This document shows positions 47,987-56,224 of a stretch of 64,000 nt of DNA, one piece after another. The stretch covers positions 4,216,001-4,280,000 of the forward strand of contig NZ_CP015596.1 of NCBI RefSeq assembly GCF_001644575.1, in the 5' to 3' direction. The stretch comes from Mycobacterium adipatum (GTDB lineage: Bacteria > Actinomycetota > Actinomycetes > Mycobacteriales > Mycobacteriaceae). The notes under the pieces were generated by a model. It worked only from the letters and a program-made list of their open reading frames with translations. It did not search any database and was not told the origin of the DNA. The number at the start of each line of letters is the position of its first letter. Position 1 is the stretch's first letter. The position numbers and the translations under genes were made by a program.

Positions 47987-48901
47987 TCAGTGGTGGCAGA
48001 TCAGATTGATGATCACCGGAGCGGCGGCGGTCGCGGCGATGGTCGCCGAGGCCAGCAGGCGATGACGGCGCACGGTGGCCTGCCGCGGCGGGACGAGTAG
48101 CCGGTTGGCCCGCACCGCGATCGCGCTGGCGCCGACGCCCAGACCGGCCGCCTGCACGGGTCCGGCCAACTCGATCATCCCGGCGACCAACGCCCGGCTA
48201 CCGTGCCGGCGCGCGGCGGCGTCATCGGCACACATCTCGAGCAGTTCGCCGACCGCCACCGCGGCTCTCGGGAAGAGCGGCAGGTGCCCCAGGGTCGCCG
48301 CCAGCGCCCGCAACACCATCAGCACCTGGTGATGGCGCCCGGCGATATGGGCGTTCTCATGTGCGAGCACGGCATCCAACTGGGGCCCGGTGAGGCGCTG
48401 CACCGCCGCGGTGGTCACCACGATGGCGTTCGGCCGGCCCACGACGCAGTACGCGGCGGGCCGCTGGGCGTCGAGCAGGAAGACATCCGGCCGATCGGTC
48501 GGCACCCCGAGCAATCTGGCGGTATGAGCGTGACGGTGGCTGCGTGAGCGCAGTCCGAGCACCGATCTGCCCACCTTGAGTCCCACACCGACCGACACGA
48601 TCACGCCGGCGGCGACGGCGAACAGCAGTCCCGGTAACCCGGGTGTGGCGACCTGTTCGGGCAGGCCGAGCAGTTCCAGGCAGACGACGAGCACCGGCGA
48701 GTCCGGCAGAGCTCGTAACCCGTTGACCGTGAACAACGTGATGGCGACCGCCCAGGTCACCAGCACGCCGATGACGGCGGTCAGCCAGGCCGTCACGCTC
48801 AGAAGCGGGTTCAGCCCACCCTGAGTGAGCCGGGACAGCAGCGGCGGCGCCAGCCAGGTCACCAGTACGCCGTAGCCGAGCAGGTAGACCGCGGCAGTCA
48901 T
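47987..48901 (-). CDS. M56-family membrane peptidase (BlaR-like, no sensor domain)
   Basis: 304 residues from the ATG at 48901, which overlaps the blaI stop as ATGA. Three helices (MTAAVYLLGYGVLVTWLAPP, VTAWLTAVIGVLVTWAVAI, LLFAVAAGVIVSVGVGL) precede a zinc-peptidase domain with H181-E-N-A-H185. A final hydrophobic stretch (LLASATIAATAAAPVIINLI) follows. Staphylococcal BlaR1/MecR1 carry a penicillin-binding sensor at the C-terminus; it is absent here, as in the M. tuberculosis Rv1845c type. It is expected to cleave or release the BlaI repressor on envelope stress. Confidence 0.9.
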   Translation of the reverse strand: MTAAVYLLGYGVLVTWLAPPLLSRLTQGGLNPLLSVTAWLTAVIGVLVTWAVAITLFTVNGLRALPDSPVLVVCLELLGLPEQVATPGLPGLLFAVAAGVIVSVGVGLKVGRSVLGLRSRSHRHAHTARLLGVPTDRPDVFLLDAQRPAAYCVVGRPNAIVVTTAAVQRLTGPQLDAVLAHENAHIAGRHHQVLMVLRALAATLGHLPLFPRAAVAVGELLEMCADDAAARRHGSRALVAGMIELAGPVQAAGLGVGASAIAVRANRLLVPPRQATVRRHRLLASATIAATAAAPVIINLICHH

Positions 48902-49275
48902 TGACGGCGCTTCTGGGTGCTCGAGGATCGCAGCGCCGCCTTCAGTTGCGCAGACTCGTCGGCCGACATCTGTTCGACGAAGAACGCCAGCACGGCCTCG
49001 GGTTTCCCACCGGCCTCGAAGGCGGCGCGCATCAGATTCGCCGACCGCTCCTCCCGCGTCATCGTCGCCCAATAGCGGTAGGCCTTACCCTCCCGCTCGC
49101 GCCGCACCCAACCCTTGCGATGCAGATTGTCCAGGGTCGAAAGCACCGTGGTGTAGGCGATCTGGCGGGCATCGGTGAGCTCTTCGAACACTTCGCGAAC
49201 CGTGACACCATGCTCGCGGCCCCACACCCGGTCCATCACCGTGGCCTCGAGGTCGCCGAAGCCTCGCTGCTGCAT
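48898..49275 (-). CDS. blaI: BlaI/MecI-family transcriptional repressor
   Basis: 125 residues from the ATG at 49275, after GGAGG. It is a winged-helix repressor: GDLEATVMDRVW, then TVREVFEELTDARQIAYTTVLSTLDNLHRKGWVRRER (recognition helix YTTVLSTLDNL). The C-terminal helices dimerise. It forms an operon with the M56 peptidase. M. tuberculosis BlaI (Rv1846c) controls blaC and other genes; here likely nearby targets are the L,D-transpeptidase and serine-hydrolase operons. No clear dyad was found in its own upstream 110 bases. Confidence 0.94.
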   Translation of the reverse strand: MQQRGFGDLEATVMDRVWGREHGVTVREVFEELTDARQIAYTTVLSTLDNLHRKGWVRREREGKAYRYWATMTREERSANLMRAAFEAGGKPEAVLAFFVEQMSADESAQLKAALRSSSTQKRRQ

Positions 49276-49394
49276 GCACACCTCCGGGCTTTGCTGCCGG
49301 TCTGCGCGGTTCCGGCCCTGTACGCCCAATCTATCGCGAAATCGGTTCTCAGATTCGGCGCGGCACACGTCCCTGGTCGCCTAACCTCACCTTG

Positions 49395-50249
49395 GTGGGG
49401 AAAGGGCGACACTCGGCGCAGTTCGGCATGACCACGCCGGGGGGCCCATGCGACACCGAGCAGATTGCTGCCGTGAGCGCCCTGGTCGGCCGACGCCCGC
49501 AATACCTGCTCTGGTACCAGGATTTCGCGTCCGCCGCGCCGGCGGCACAGCTCGATGCCGCCCACCGATGGGGCGCCGAACCGGTGCTCACCTGGGAGCC
49601 GTGGACGTGCACGGACCGCGGACCCGACACGATGCGCCGGTTGGCGAGCGGCGCTCTGGACGATTTTGTGCACGAGTGGGTCACGCAGTTGCGAGATTGG
49701 CAACATCCGGTGTGTTTGCGCTTTGCCCACGAATTCAACGGAAGCTGGTATCCGTGGAGCCCGGCCGGGGGCACCACACCCCGGGATTACGTGGCGACCT
49801 GGCGTCGCGTCCACGCCATCGCCGCCGCGGCCACCAACGTGCGGTGGATGTGGTGCGTGGACGCGGCGCTCACGCACCACAACTCGCTCACCGACTGGTA
49901 TCCCGGTGATGAGTTCGTCGACTCCTTCGGCGTGGACGGCTACAACTGGGGCACCACCCGGCCCGGCAGCTCATGGCGCGAGGCCGAGGAGATCTTCGAC
50001 GCCGCGCTGGCCCAGATCGTCGGCCTGGCCGATGGCCGGCCCGTGTTGATCTCGGAGGTCGGCTGCGCCGAATCCGGTGGCAGCAAACCACACTGGATCA
50101 CCGCCTTCGTCGACTACGTCCGTGACCAGCCTGACGTGACGGGTTTCATCTGGTTCGATCACGACAAGGAAACCGATTGGCGGATCGCCAGCACGCCCCG
50201 GTCGGCGGCCGCGATGCGCAGTGCGCTGGGGGGCGATGATGAGCGTTGA
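49395..50249 (+). CDS. GH26-like glycoside hydrolase (beta-mannanase fold)
   Basis: 284 residues from the GTG at 49395; a TTG one codon earlier is possible, and no clear ribosome site is seen, so the message may be leaderless. The barrel shows the GH26 pattern: FGMTTPGGPC at strand 1, a LTWEPW strand, RFAHEFNGSWYPWS with E113 as probable acid/base, and LISEVGCAE with E221 as probable nucleophile. No signal peptide is visible, odd for a polysaccharidase. It is the first gene of an operon with a GT2 synthase, so it may trim or edit the product, as BcsZ does for cellulose. Confidence 0.8.
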   Translation: MGKGRHSAQFGMTTPGGPCDTEQIAAVSALVGRRPQYLLWYQDFASAAPAAQLDAAHRWGAEPVLTWEPWTCTDRGPDTMRRLASGALDDFVHEWVTQLRDWQHPVCLRFAHEFNGSWYPWSPAGGTTPRDYVATWRRVHAIAAAATNVRWMWCVDAALTHHNSLTDWYPGDEFVDSFGVDGYNWGTTRPGSSWREAEEIFDAALAQIVGLADGRPVLISEVGCAESGGSKPHWITAFVDYVRDQPDVTGFIWFDHDKETDWRIASTPRSAAAMRSALGGDDER

Positions 50250-51474
50250 ACCGCTGTCCACCCGGTTTGTGCTGCCGCCCGCCGTGGAAGCCGAGCGGGT
50301 GCACGCGGTCGATCAGCTCTATCTGCTGGACTCCCCGCCGGAAGACCGGTTTGCCCGGGTCACCAGCATGGCCCGCTGCGCGTTGGGGGTGCCGATGGCG
50401 GCGGTGTCCCTGATCGCCGCCGACCGCCAATGGTTCAAACAGGCTGACGGGCTGGATCTCGACGGCAGCATTCCGCGCGAGCAGACGATATGCCAGGCCA
50501 CCATCGCCCGCAGCTATGACGAGGACCTCAGCCCCCTGCTGGTCATCGAGGACACCCGCCGCTCCGAGTTCGCCGAGCTACCCGCCATCCGCGCCGAGGG
50601 CGGGATCCGTTTCTACGCCGGCTATCCGTTGTACGGCCCGAACGGACACGCGGTCGGCACCTTCTGCGTATACGACACCCAACCCCGCACCTTCGATGCC
50701 GGACAGCGGCGCACCTTTGTGGAGCTGGCGGCATGGGCCGAACGCGAGCTGCAGAGCACCGATGACCTGGAGCGCGCGGCCGCCGTCCAGCGCCAGCTGC
50801 TTCCATCACCGCTGGCCGAGTTGCCCGGCTATACCGTGCATGCGCTCTGCGTGCCCGCCTACGCGGTCGGCGGCGATTTCTACGACCACTACCCGGTGCC
50901 CGGTGGTGTGGTGTTCACCCTCGCCGATGTCATGGGTAAGGGCCTGGCGGCGGCCATTCTCGCCGCGACGGTGCGCTCGGCATTGCGCGGGGCGTCGCGG
51001 GCGGTCGAACGATCGGGCGCCGAGTCCGACATTGCCGATGCGGTGACCGCGGTGGCCCGCCAGATCTCCGATGACCTGTCCAGCACCGACAGTTTCGTGA
51101 CCCTGGTGCACATGATGCTGCACACCGGCGAGGGTCTGCTGGATTACGTCGATGCCGGCCACGGGTTCGCGGTGCACATCCGCAGCGACGGGTCGGTCGC
51201 ACAGTTGCGCGGCGATGGTCTCCCGCTGGGCGTCTCCCCCGAAGACGCCTGGACGTCTCGACGCATACGCCTTGAGCCCGGCGAGAGTGTCATCCTCGCC
51301 TCCGACGGAGTGCTGGATCTGGTCAGCGACGGGTGCGATGTCCGGCCCGCGCTACAGTTCGTCGCTGGATGCACCGACCCTGCCGAGCTGATAGGCCGCA
51401 TCCGGGGGTTGTCGGGTGCCCAACAACCCCTCGACGATGTCACGCTCGTCGCCGTCCGCCGCGAGCCGCTATGA
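50239..51474 (+). CDS. GAF-domain PP2C (SpoIIE/RsbU-like) phosphatase
   Basis: 411 residues from the ATG at 50239; the ATG at 50236 is too near the GGGGGG site. The N-terminal GAF domain (about 20-170) contains ARCALGVPMAAVSLIAADRQWFKQ. A short linker (LERAAAVQRQLLPSPL) leads to a PP2C_2 domain (185-410) with GGDFYDHY, FTLADVMGKGLAAAIL, DAGHGFAV and LASDGVLDL. Such enzymes dephosphorylate a STAS anti-anti-sigma factor to free a regulator. The STAS and kinase partners are encoded two and three genes downstream. Both ends overlap neighbouring genes. Confidence 0.92.
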   Translation: MSVEPLSTRFVLPPAVEAERVHAVDQLYLLDSPPEDRFARVTSMARCALGVPMAAVSLIAADRQWFKQADGLDLDGSIPREQTICQATIARSYDEDLSPLLVIEDTRRSEFAELPAIRAEGGIRFYAGYPLYGPNGHAVGTFCVYDTQPRTFDAGQRRTFVELAAWAERELQSTDDLERAAAVQRQLLPSPLAELPGYTVHALCVPAYAVGGDFYDHYPVPGGVVFTLADVMGKGLAAAILAATVRSALRGASRAVERSGAESDIADAVTAVARQISDDLSSTDSFVTLVHMMLHTGEGLLDYVDAGHGFAVHIRSDGSVAQLRGDGLPLGVSPEDAWTSRRIRLEPGESVILASDGVLDLVSDGCDVRPALQFVAGCTDPAELIGRIRGLSGAQQPLDDVTLVAVRREPL

Positions 51475-53462
51475 CGCACCGCCTGCCGAATTCCGACGTC
51501 GGGCGACTCCCTTCGCCGTGGCTGCGGCTGCTGATCCTGTGCACGGCGCTGCTCGGGATCAACTACATCATCTGGCGCTGGACATCCTCCCTGAACTGGT
51601 CGGCATGGTGGATCGCGGTGCCGCTGGTGCTGGCCGAGACCTACAGCGTCATCGACTCGTTGCTGTTCGCGATGACGATGTGGCGGGTGCTGCGGCGACA
51701 CCCGCCACCCCCGCCCCCCGAGGGCGCCACCGTCGATGTGCTGATCACCACCTACAACGAGCCCATCGCCATGGTGCTGGACACCGCACGCGCGGCCCTC
51801 GCCATTCGCTATCCGCACAGCACCTGGATTCTCGATGACGGAAACCGCGACGAACTTCGTTGCGCTGCCGAAGAACTGGGCGTGGGCTATGTCACCAGGT
51901 CAGCCCACTGGCAGGACAAGCCACGCCATGCCAAGGCCGGCAATCTGAACAACGCGCTGTTCGAGACCCAGGGTGAGTACATCCTCGTCCTGGACGCCGA
52001 CCAGGTTCCCGACCCCCGGATCCTGGACCACACATTGGGCTACTTCCGAGATCCCCGGATGGCTCTGGTGCAGACGCCCCAGTACTTTCACAATGTGCCC
52101 TTCAGCGATCCGCTGGGCAGTCAGGCACCGCTGTTCTACGGACCGATCCAGCAGGGCAAGGACGGGTGGAATGCCGCCTACTTCTGCGGATCTAATGCGG
52201 TACTGCGCCGCGAAGCGCTGATGCAACTCGGAATCCGCGGTTATGTCCGGGCCGTCGAGGACGGCATCAAACGCACCTTGTACGCGGCCGGGAAGATGCT
52301 CAAGACTGCGTCCGCGCAGGCAGATTCCGAGCACCCCGCGGCGCAGGCGGCGCTGCAGTCGGTCCGGGAGGCGACCGCCACCGCCCGCAAGCAGCTGCAC
52401 GGCAAACGCGAATTGGCCGATATCACCTTCGAGTTCCAACAGCGGGTGGAGGCCGCCGCCCGGTCGGTGGTCGACGCGGATGTCACCGCGATGCGCGCCG
52501 ACCTGGAGGTGATCACCGCGTTGCTCGAGGATCCCGAACACACCTCCGCCGCCGTCATCTTCGACGATGCGGCGCTCACCTCGCTTGCGAGCCGCGAGTG
52601 GTCCCCGCTCGGCGCCATCGAGTCGATCGGCGCCATGGTCCGAGCGGTGGACGTCGGACGCGATGACGAAGCGCAGCCGGTTCTGCCGATGGCCACGATC
52701 TCGGTGACCGAGGACATGGCAACCTGTATGCGTCTGCATGCCCAGGGCTGGAAATCGGCATACCACCACGAGGTGCTGGCGCGTGGCTTGGCGCCCGACG
52801 ACGTGCGCACCATGATGACCCAGCGGCTGCGCTGGGCGCAGGGCACCGTCCAGGTGATGCTGAGGGAGAACCCGCTGCTGCTCAAGGGTTTGAGCATCGG
52901 ACAGCGCCTGATGTATTGGGCGACGATGTGGAGCTACCTGGCCGGATTCGCCGCGCTGGCCTATATCGCCGCCCCGGCAATCTTCTTGATCTTCGGGATC
53001 ATGCCGGTGCAGGCATACAGCTGGGATTTCTTCGGGCGGTTGATTCCGTTCCTGATCCTCAACCAGATGATGTTCATCATTATCAGTCGCGGCACCCCGA
53101 CCTGGCGGGGTCAGCAGTACAGCCTCGCGCTCTTTCCGGTGTGGATCCGGGCGTGCGTCACCGCATTCCGCAACGTCTACTTCGACAGGCCGTTGGGTTT
53201 TGCGGTCACCCCGAAGACGAAGCAATCGGTCGATGCCATCCCATGGCACCTCGTCAAATGGCAACTGATGGCCATCGCGATGCTTGTCGTGGCATCGGTG
53301 ATCGGCATCGTCCAGTTGTACTTCGGCGCCATCTCGGTGCTGGGTGTCGGTGTGAATCTGTTCTGGGTGCTGTTCGACATTGTCATCCTGAGCGTGGTGT
53401 TCCAGGCCGTCCGCTACCGGGGCCACGAACCCGAGGCCCCCGATCGAGAAGGAGTTCCATGA
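51471..53462 (+). CDS. Cellulose-synthase-like family 2 glycosyltransferase with central insert
   Basis: 663 residues from the ATG at 51471 (ATGA overlap with the phosphatase). Two N-terminal helices, catalytic GT2 core, then about five C-terminal helices. Core motifs: TTYNEP, D122-D-G, DAD at 175-177, T413-E-D and Q451-R-L-R-W, all of the processive BcsA type. Between FCGSNAVLRREAL (ending 250) and SVTED lies about 155 extra, largely helical residues (251-408) not in typical BcsA. There is no C-terminal PilZ domain, so c-di-GMP control is unlikely. It should polymerise and export a beta-glycan; the sugar is unknown. Confidence 0.92.
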   Translation: MTHRLPNSDVGRLPSPWLRLLILCTALLGINYIIWRWTSSLNWSAWWIAVPLVLAETYSVIDSLLFAMTMWRVLRRHPPPPPPEGATVDVLITTYNEPIAMVLDTARAALAIRYPHSTWILDDGNRDELRCAAEELGVGYVTRSAHWQDKPRHAKAGNLNNALFETQGEYILVLDADQVPDPRILDHTLGYFRDPRMALVQTPQYFHNVPFSDPLGSQAPLFYGPIQQGKDGWNAAYFCGSNAVLRREALMQLGIRGYVRAVEDGIKRTLYAAGKMLKTASAQADSEHPAAQAALQSVREATATARKQLHGKRELADITFEFQQRVEAAARSVVDADVTAMRADLEVITALLEDPEHTSAAVIFDDAALTSLASREWSPLGAIESIGAMVRAVDVGRDDEAQPVLPMATISVTEDMATCMRLHAQGWKSAYHHEVLARGLAPDDVRTMMTQRLRWAQGTVQVMLRENPLLLKGLSIGQRLMYWATMWSYLAGFAALAYIAAPAIFLIFGIMPVQAYSWDFFGRLIPFLILNQMMFIIISRGTPTWRGQQYSLALFPVWIRACVTAFRNVYFDRPLGFAVTPKTKQSVDAIPWHLVKWQLMAIAMLVVASVIGIVQLYFGAISVLGVGVNLFWVLFDIVILSVVFQAVRYRGHEPEAPDREGVP

Positions 53463-53794
53463 GCCAGTTCTCCACCCATACGCAGCCGTCCGGGGTCGTC
53501 GTGGTCAAGCCGACCGGGCGTCTGAACATGGTTGCCGCGCCCACACTCCGCAAGGAACTGCACACGATCGTCGAGGGCGGGCAGACTCGCGTGGCGGTCG
53601 ACCTCAGCGCGGTCGACTTCATCGACTCGTCCGGTCTGGGCGCCCTGATCTCCGGGCTCAAGGTCGCCCGGCAGGCCGGCGGTGACCTACGGATCGCCGC
53701 ACCCACCCGTCAGGTGATCGCAGTCCTCGAGCTGACCAACCTCAACCGCGTACTGCGCGCACATCCCGACGCCGGCACCGCATTCGATGACTGA
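53459..53794 (+). CDS. STAS-domain anti-anti-sigma factor
   Basis: 111 residues; its ATG overlaps the glycosyltransferase stop as ATGA, and GGAG lies 6 bases upstream. The STAS core has RVAVDLSAVDFIDSSGLGALISGLK, with DSSG at 56-59 carrying the Ser that a partner kinase phosphorylates. In partner switching, the unphosphorylated form binds the kinase. The kinase-like gene overlaps its 3' end and a PP2C phosphatase is two genes upstream, so all three parts are in one operon. Confidence 0.93.
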   Translation: MSQFSTHTQPSGVVVVKPTGRLNMVAAPTLRKELHTIVEGGQTRVAVDLSAVDFIDSSGLGALISGLKVARQAGGDLRIAAPTRQVIAVLELTNLNRVLRAHPDAGTAFDD

Positions 53795-54194
53795 TCCAGA
53801 GCCATTCGTGCTGGATACGATCACCGGTCCCGACACCTTGGCCGACATCCAGCAGACTCTCGATCGGGCGTGGGCCTGCCACGAGGTCCCCGAGCTCGTG
53901 CGCCTGCACATGGATCTGGCCGCCGGAGAGATCGGCGCCAACATCATCGAGCATTCTGGCGACGGCCAGCCGGTACACATGCGGATGTCGATCGAGCTGA
54001 CGGCCGATACCGTTCGCGCCGTGTTCACCGACGATGGCCATCCGGCACCCATGGACCTGAGCCGCGTACAGCTGCCCGATGAGATGTCCGAACACGGGCG
54101 GGGACTCGCGATCGCCTTCCGGGTACTCGATGAGCTGTCCTACCGCCGCGACACCGAGGGCAACCACTGGACATTGGTGCACAGCCGCACCTAG
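53787..54194 (+). CDS. Anti-sigma-type ATPase/serine kinase (RsbW-like)
   Basis: 135 residues. It has the GHKL fold: N-box EIGANIIEHS, G1-like FTDDGHPAPMD, and G2 HGRGLAIAFRVLDEL. It should phosphorylate the STAS protein encoded just upstream (8-base overlap). No sigma factor gene follows, so the final target may be a sigma factor elsewhere or an enzyme such as the linked glycosyltransferase. Operon end; the next gene is on the opposite strand 67 bases away. Confidence 0.88.
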   Translation: MTDPEPFVLDTITGPDTLADIQQTLDRAWACHEVPELVRLHMDLAAGEIGANIIEHSGDGQPVHMRMSIELTADTVRAVFTDDGHPAPMDLSRVQLPDEMSEHGRGLAIAFRVLDELSYRRDTEGNHWTLVHSRT

Positions 54195-54261
54195 ATCGCG
54201 CCTGTGGCGGTCGAGTTGCCGATCTAGGTCGACAGCCTGGAGAAGGTCGGGAAACGCGTGA

Positions 54262-54750
54262 TCACAAACCGAGGTCAGACAAGCTCGGGTGATCCTCCGG
54301 TCGTGATGCACTCCGGTCCCAGAAGAATTTGCGCTCACCTTCGTCGATCTGCACGTCGTTGATGCTGGCGTGGCGGTGTGTCATGAGGCCGTGTTCGTTG
54401 TAGAGCCAGTTCTCGTTGCCATAGGCGCGGAACCATTGACCCGAGTCGTCGCGATATTCGTAGGCAAAGCGGACCGCTATGCGGTCCTCGCTGTGCGCCC
54501 ACAGCTCTTTGATGAGGCGGTACTCGTGTTCGCGGTCCCACTTGCTGCTCAGAAAGTCGATGATCTGGGCTCGGCCTGCCAGGAACACCGAGCGGTTGCG
54601 CCAGACGCTGTCGATCGAGTAGCCCTGCGCCACGACTTGCGGATCACGGCTGTTCCAGGCGTTTTCAGCGAGCCGGACCTTCATGATGGCCGATTTCTCG
54701 GTGAACGGTGGGACAGGCGGCTTCGCGGTGACGGCGGTGTTCGTAGTCAT
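54262..54750 (-). CDS. DUF1348 / NTF2-like protein
   Basis: 162 residues from the ATG at 54750, after GGGAGAA. Compact SnoaL/NTF2-like fold typical of DUF1348: [33 protein letters not shown], then [27 protein letters not shown]-like core and a short acidic end. Function unknown; in other bacteria such genes often lie beside TetR regulators and are induced by chemicals. It diverges from a TetR gene across a promoter containing three similar operators. Confidence 0.88.
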   Translation of the reverse strand: [162 protein letters not shown]

Positions 54751-54792
54751 GGTCGTGTTCTCCCTAGGAGGTTGGGTCAAGCGGTCTCGTCT

Positions 54793-54887
54793 ATGTAGAC
54801 GTACCTGTCTACATGGACGCAACCGTACGACATGTAGACAGAGTTGTCCACCAGAACTCATGACTATGTGGACAGAACTGTCTACTA
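54793..54887. promoter_or_regulatory. Three operator copies GTAGAC-N6-GTCTAC between DUF1348 and TetR genes
   Basis: Site 1 is 54795-54812 (perfect, arms extend to ATGTAGAC/GTCTACAT at 54793-54814). Site 2 is 54834-54851 (GTAGAC-N6-GTCCAC). Site 3 is 54868-54885 (GTGGAC-N6-GTCTAC). Centres are 39 and 34 bases apart. They fill the 144-base gap between the divergent starts at 54750 and 54895. The TetR protein encoded at 54895 is the obvious binder, repressing both genes. Confidence 0.8.
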
Positions 54888-54894
54888 TGGCGGT

Positions 54895-55485
54895 GTGAGC
54901 ATCTCTGAGACTCTTGATCCGCCGGTTGATGTGCCGACCTTGCCGGCTCGGGACCGGATTCTGGCGACCGCGTATCGACTGTTCTACCGCCACGGAATCC
55001 GAGCTACCGGCATCGACAAGGTGATCGCCGAAGCCGGCGTCACCAAGGTGACCTTCTATCGCCATTTCCCGAGCAAGGACGCACTGATACTGGCGTTCTT
55101 GGATCTACGACATCGCCGTTGGATGGACTGGTTTGTCGATGCGCTTGCCCGCCACGCTGCCGGCAGTCGGCGCCGGGTCGCCGTGGTCGCTGCGGTCGAG
55201 GAATGGCTGACGGCGGACTCCTTCCGGGGGTGCGCCTTCATCAACAGCGTCAATGAGATCGGCCCCGAACTGCCCGAGGTCTATGCCATCGCCACTCGCC
55301 ACAAGGCGGATATGGTCGCCGCGATCAAGGCGACGCTTCCGCCGGGTCCGAACCGTACCCGGACGGCACAGGCTCTCGGCGTGGCAATCGATGGTGCCGT
55401 TGTGCAGGCGCAGTGCCAGCGTGACGCAATACCGGCGGTGCGAGCGTTGACGACGATCGCGTCAACGCTGCTGAAGGATGCGTGA
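54895..55485 (+). CDS. TetR-family regulator of the DUF1348 gene
   Basis: 196 residues from the GTG at 54895; an upstream in-frame ATG at 54844 would run through operator sites 2 and 3 and is unlikely. HTH: ARDRILATAYRLFYRHG, then GIDKVIAEAGVTKVTFYRHF. The C-terminal domain includes TADSFRGCAFINSVNEIG, typical of the TetR_C_11-like group with LmrA/YxaF character. It is divergent from the DUF1348 gene and very likely binds the three GTAGAC-type dyads in between. Confidence 0.9.
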   Translation: MSISETLDPPVDVPTLPARDRILATAYRLFYRHGIRATGIDKVIAEAGVTKVTFYRHFPSKDALILAFLDLRHRRWMDWFVDALARHAAGSRRRVAVVAAVEEWLTADSFRGCAFINSVNEIGPELPEVYAIATRHKADMVAAIKATLPPGPNRTRTAQALGVAIDGAVVQAQCQRDAIPAVRALTTIASTLLKDA

Positions 55486-55516
55486 GACGAACCGCCACGC
55501 ACGAATAGACGCTCCC

Positions 55517-56224
55517 TTATTCGCCGCTCGGACAGGTACCGGCGGCCTCCCGGAGCACCCGCGCCGACGGGGCGTCGACGGGCAGGCCGTACCCGCGCAG
55601 CACCGCGGAGAACTGGACCGCGTACTGACACCAGAACGCCCGGTTCGGCGGCATCCACACTGCGGGCTCGCTGTCCCCCTTGTCCTGGTTGGTCGGCCCG
55701 TCGACGGCCAGCAGATTCGCCGGGTCGTTGGCGAATCGCAACCGTAGTTCGTCAGACCAGTTGCGGGCACCGAGATCCCAGGCCAGCGCGAGCGGGACGA
55801 TGTGGTCGATCTGCACCGACGCGCCGATCTGGTTGCCGCGCACGAACGCGATGGTGGCATTGGTGTAGGGATCGATCAGCGTGCCGGTCGCGACCGCAGT
55901 GGGACAGCGGGTGATCGGCACGTAGGTCTTCTCGACCAGATCCCGGTCCAGGATGTCGTTGCGGGTGTCGCAGCCGTTGTGTCCACCGGGAGCGTCATTG
56001 TCATCGTCCCAGGAATCGCCAAACGCGTCGCGGCGGTAGTCGTAACCGGGTACCCGTACCGGGATCTCGACCACCCCGGCCAGCACATCGACGCCCGCAG
56101 CGATCGTCGGGGTATCGGCCTGCGCAACGTAGCGCGCCGAGCCGGCGCCGGGCTCGGTGTTGACCTGCACGGCCACCACAACCGCCAGCGCGACACCGGC
56201 ACCCAACAGGCCGATCCGCTTCAC
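55517..56224 (-). CDS. Exported HNH nuclease-family protein (DUF1524/GmrSD C-like)
   Basis: 235 residues from the GTG at 56224, overlapping the recG stop as GTGA. An N-terminal signal or anchor (LLGAGVALAVVVAVQV) is followed by a mature domain with GCDTRNDILDRDL, QIDHIVPLALAWDLGA (the DHIVPL HNH core) and AVDGPTNQDKGD. Such mycobacterial proteins are annotated as HNH endonuclease family. The predicted location outside the membrane suggests a DNA-scavenging nuclease; this is not proven. Confidence 0.85.
   Translation of the reverse strand: MKRIGLLGAGVALAVVVAVQVNTEPGAGSARYVAQADTPTIAAGVDVLAGVVEIPVRVPGYDYRRDAFGDSWDDDNDAPGGHNGCDTRNDILDRDLVEKTYVPITRCPTAVATGTLIDPYTNATIAFVRGNQIGASVQIDHIVPLALAWDLGARNWSDELRLRFANDPANLLAVDGPTNQDKGDSEPAVWMPPNRAFWCQYAVQFSAVLRGYGLPVDAPSARVLREAAGTCPSGE

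Noticed and set aside
49276..49394. Search for a BlaI dyad upstream of blaI for autoregulation
   Set aside because: No TAC/GTA-type inverted repeat was found in this stretch.
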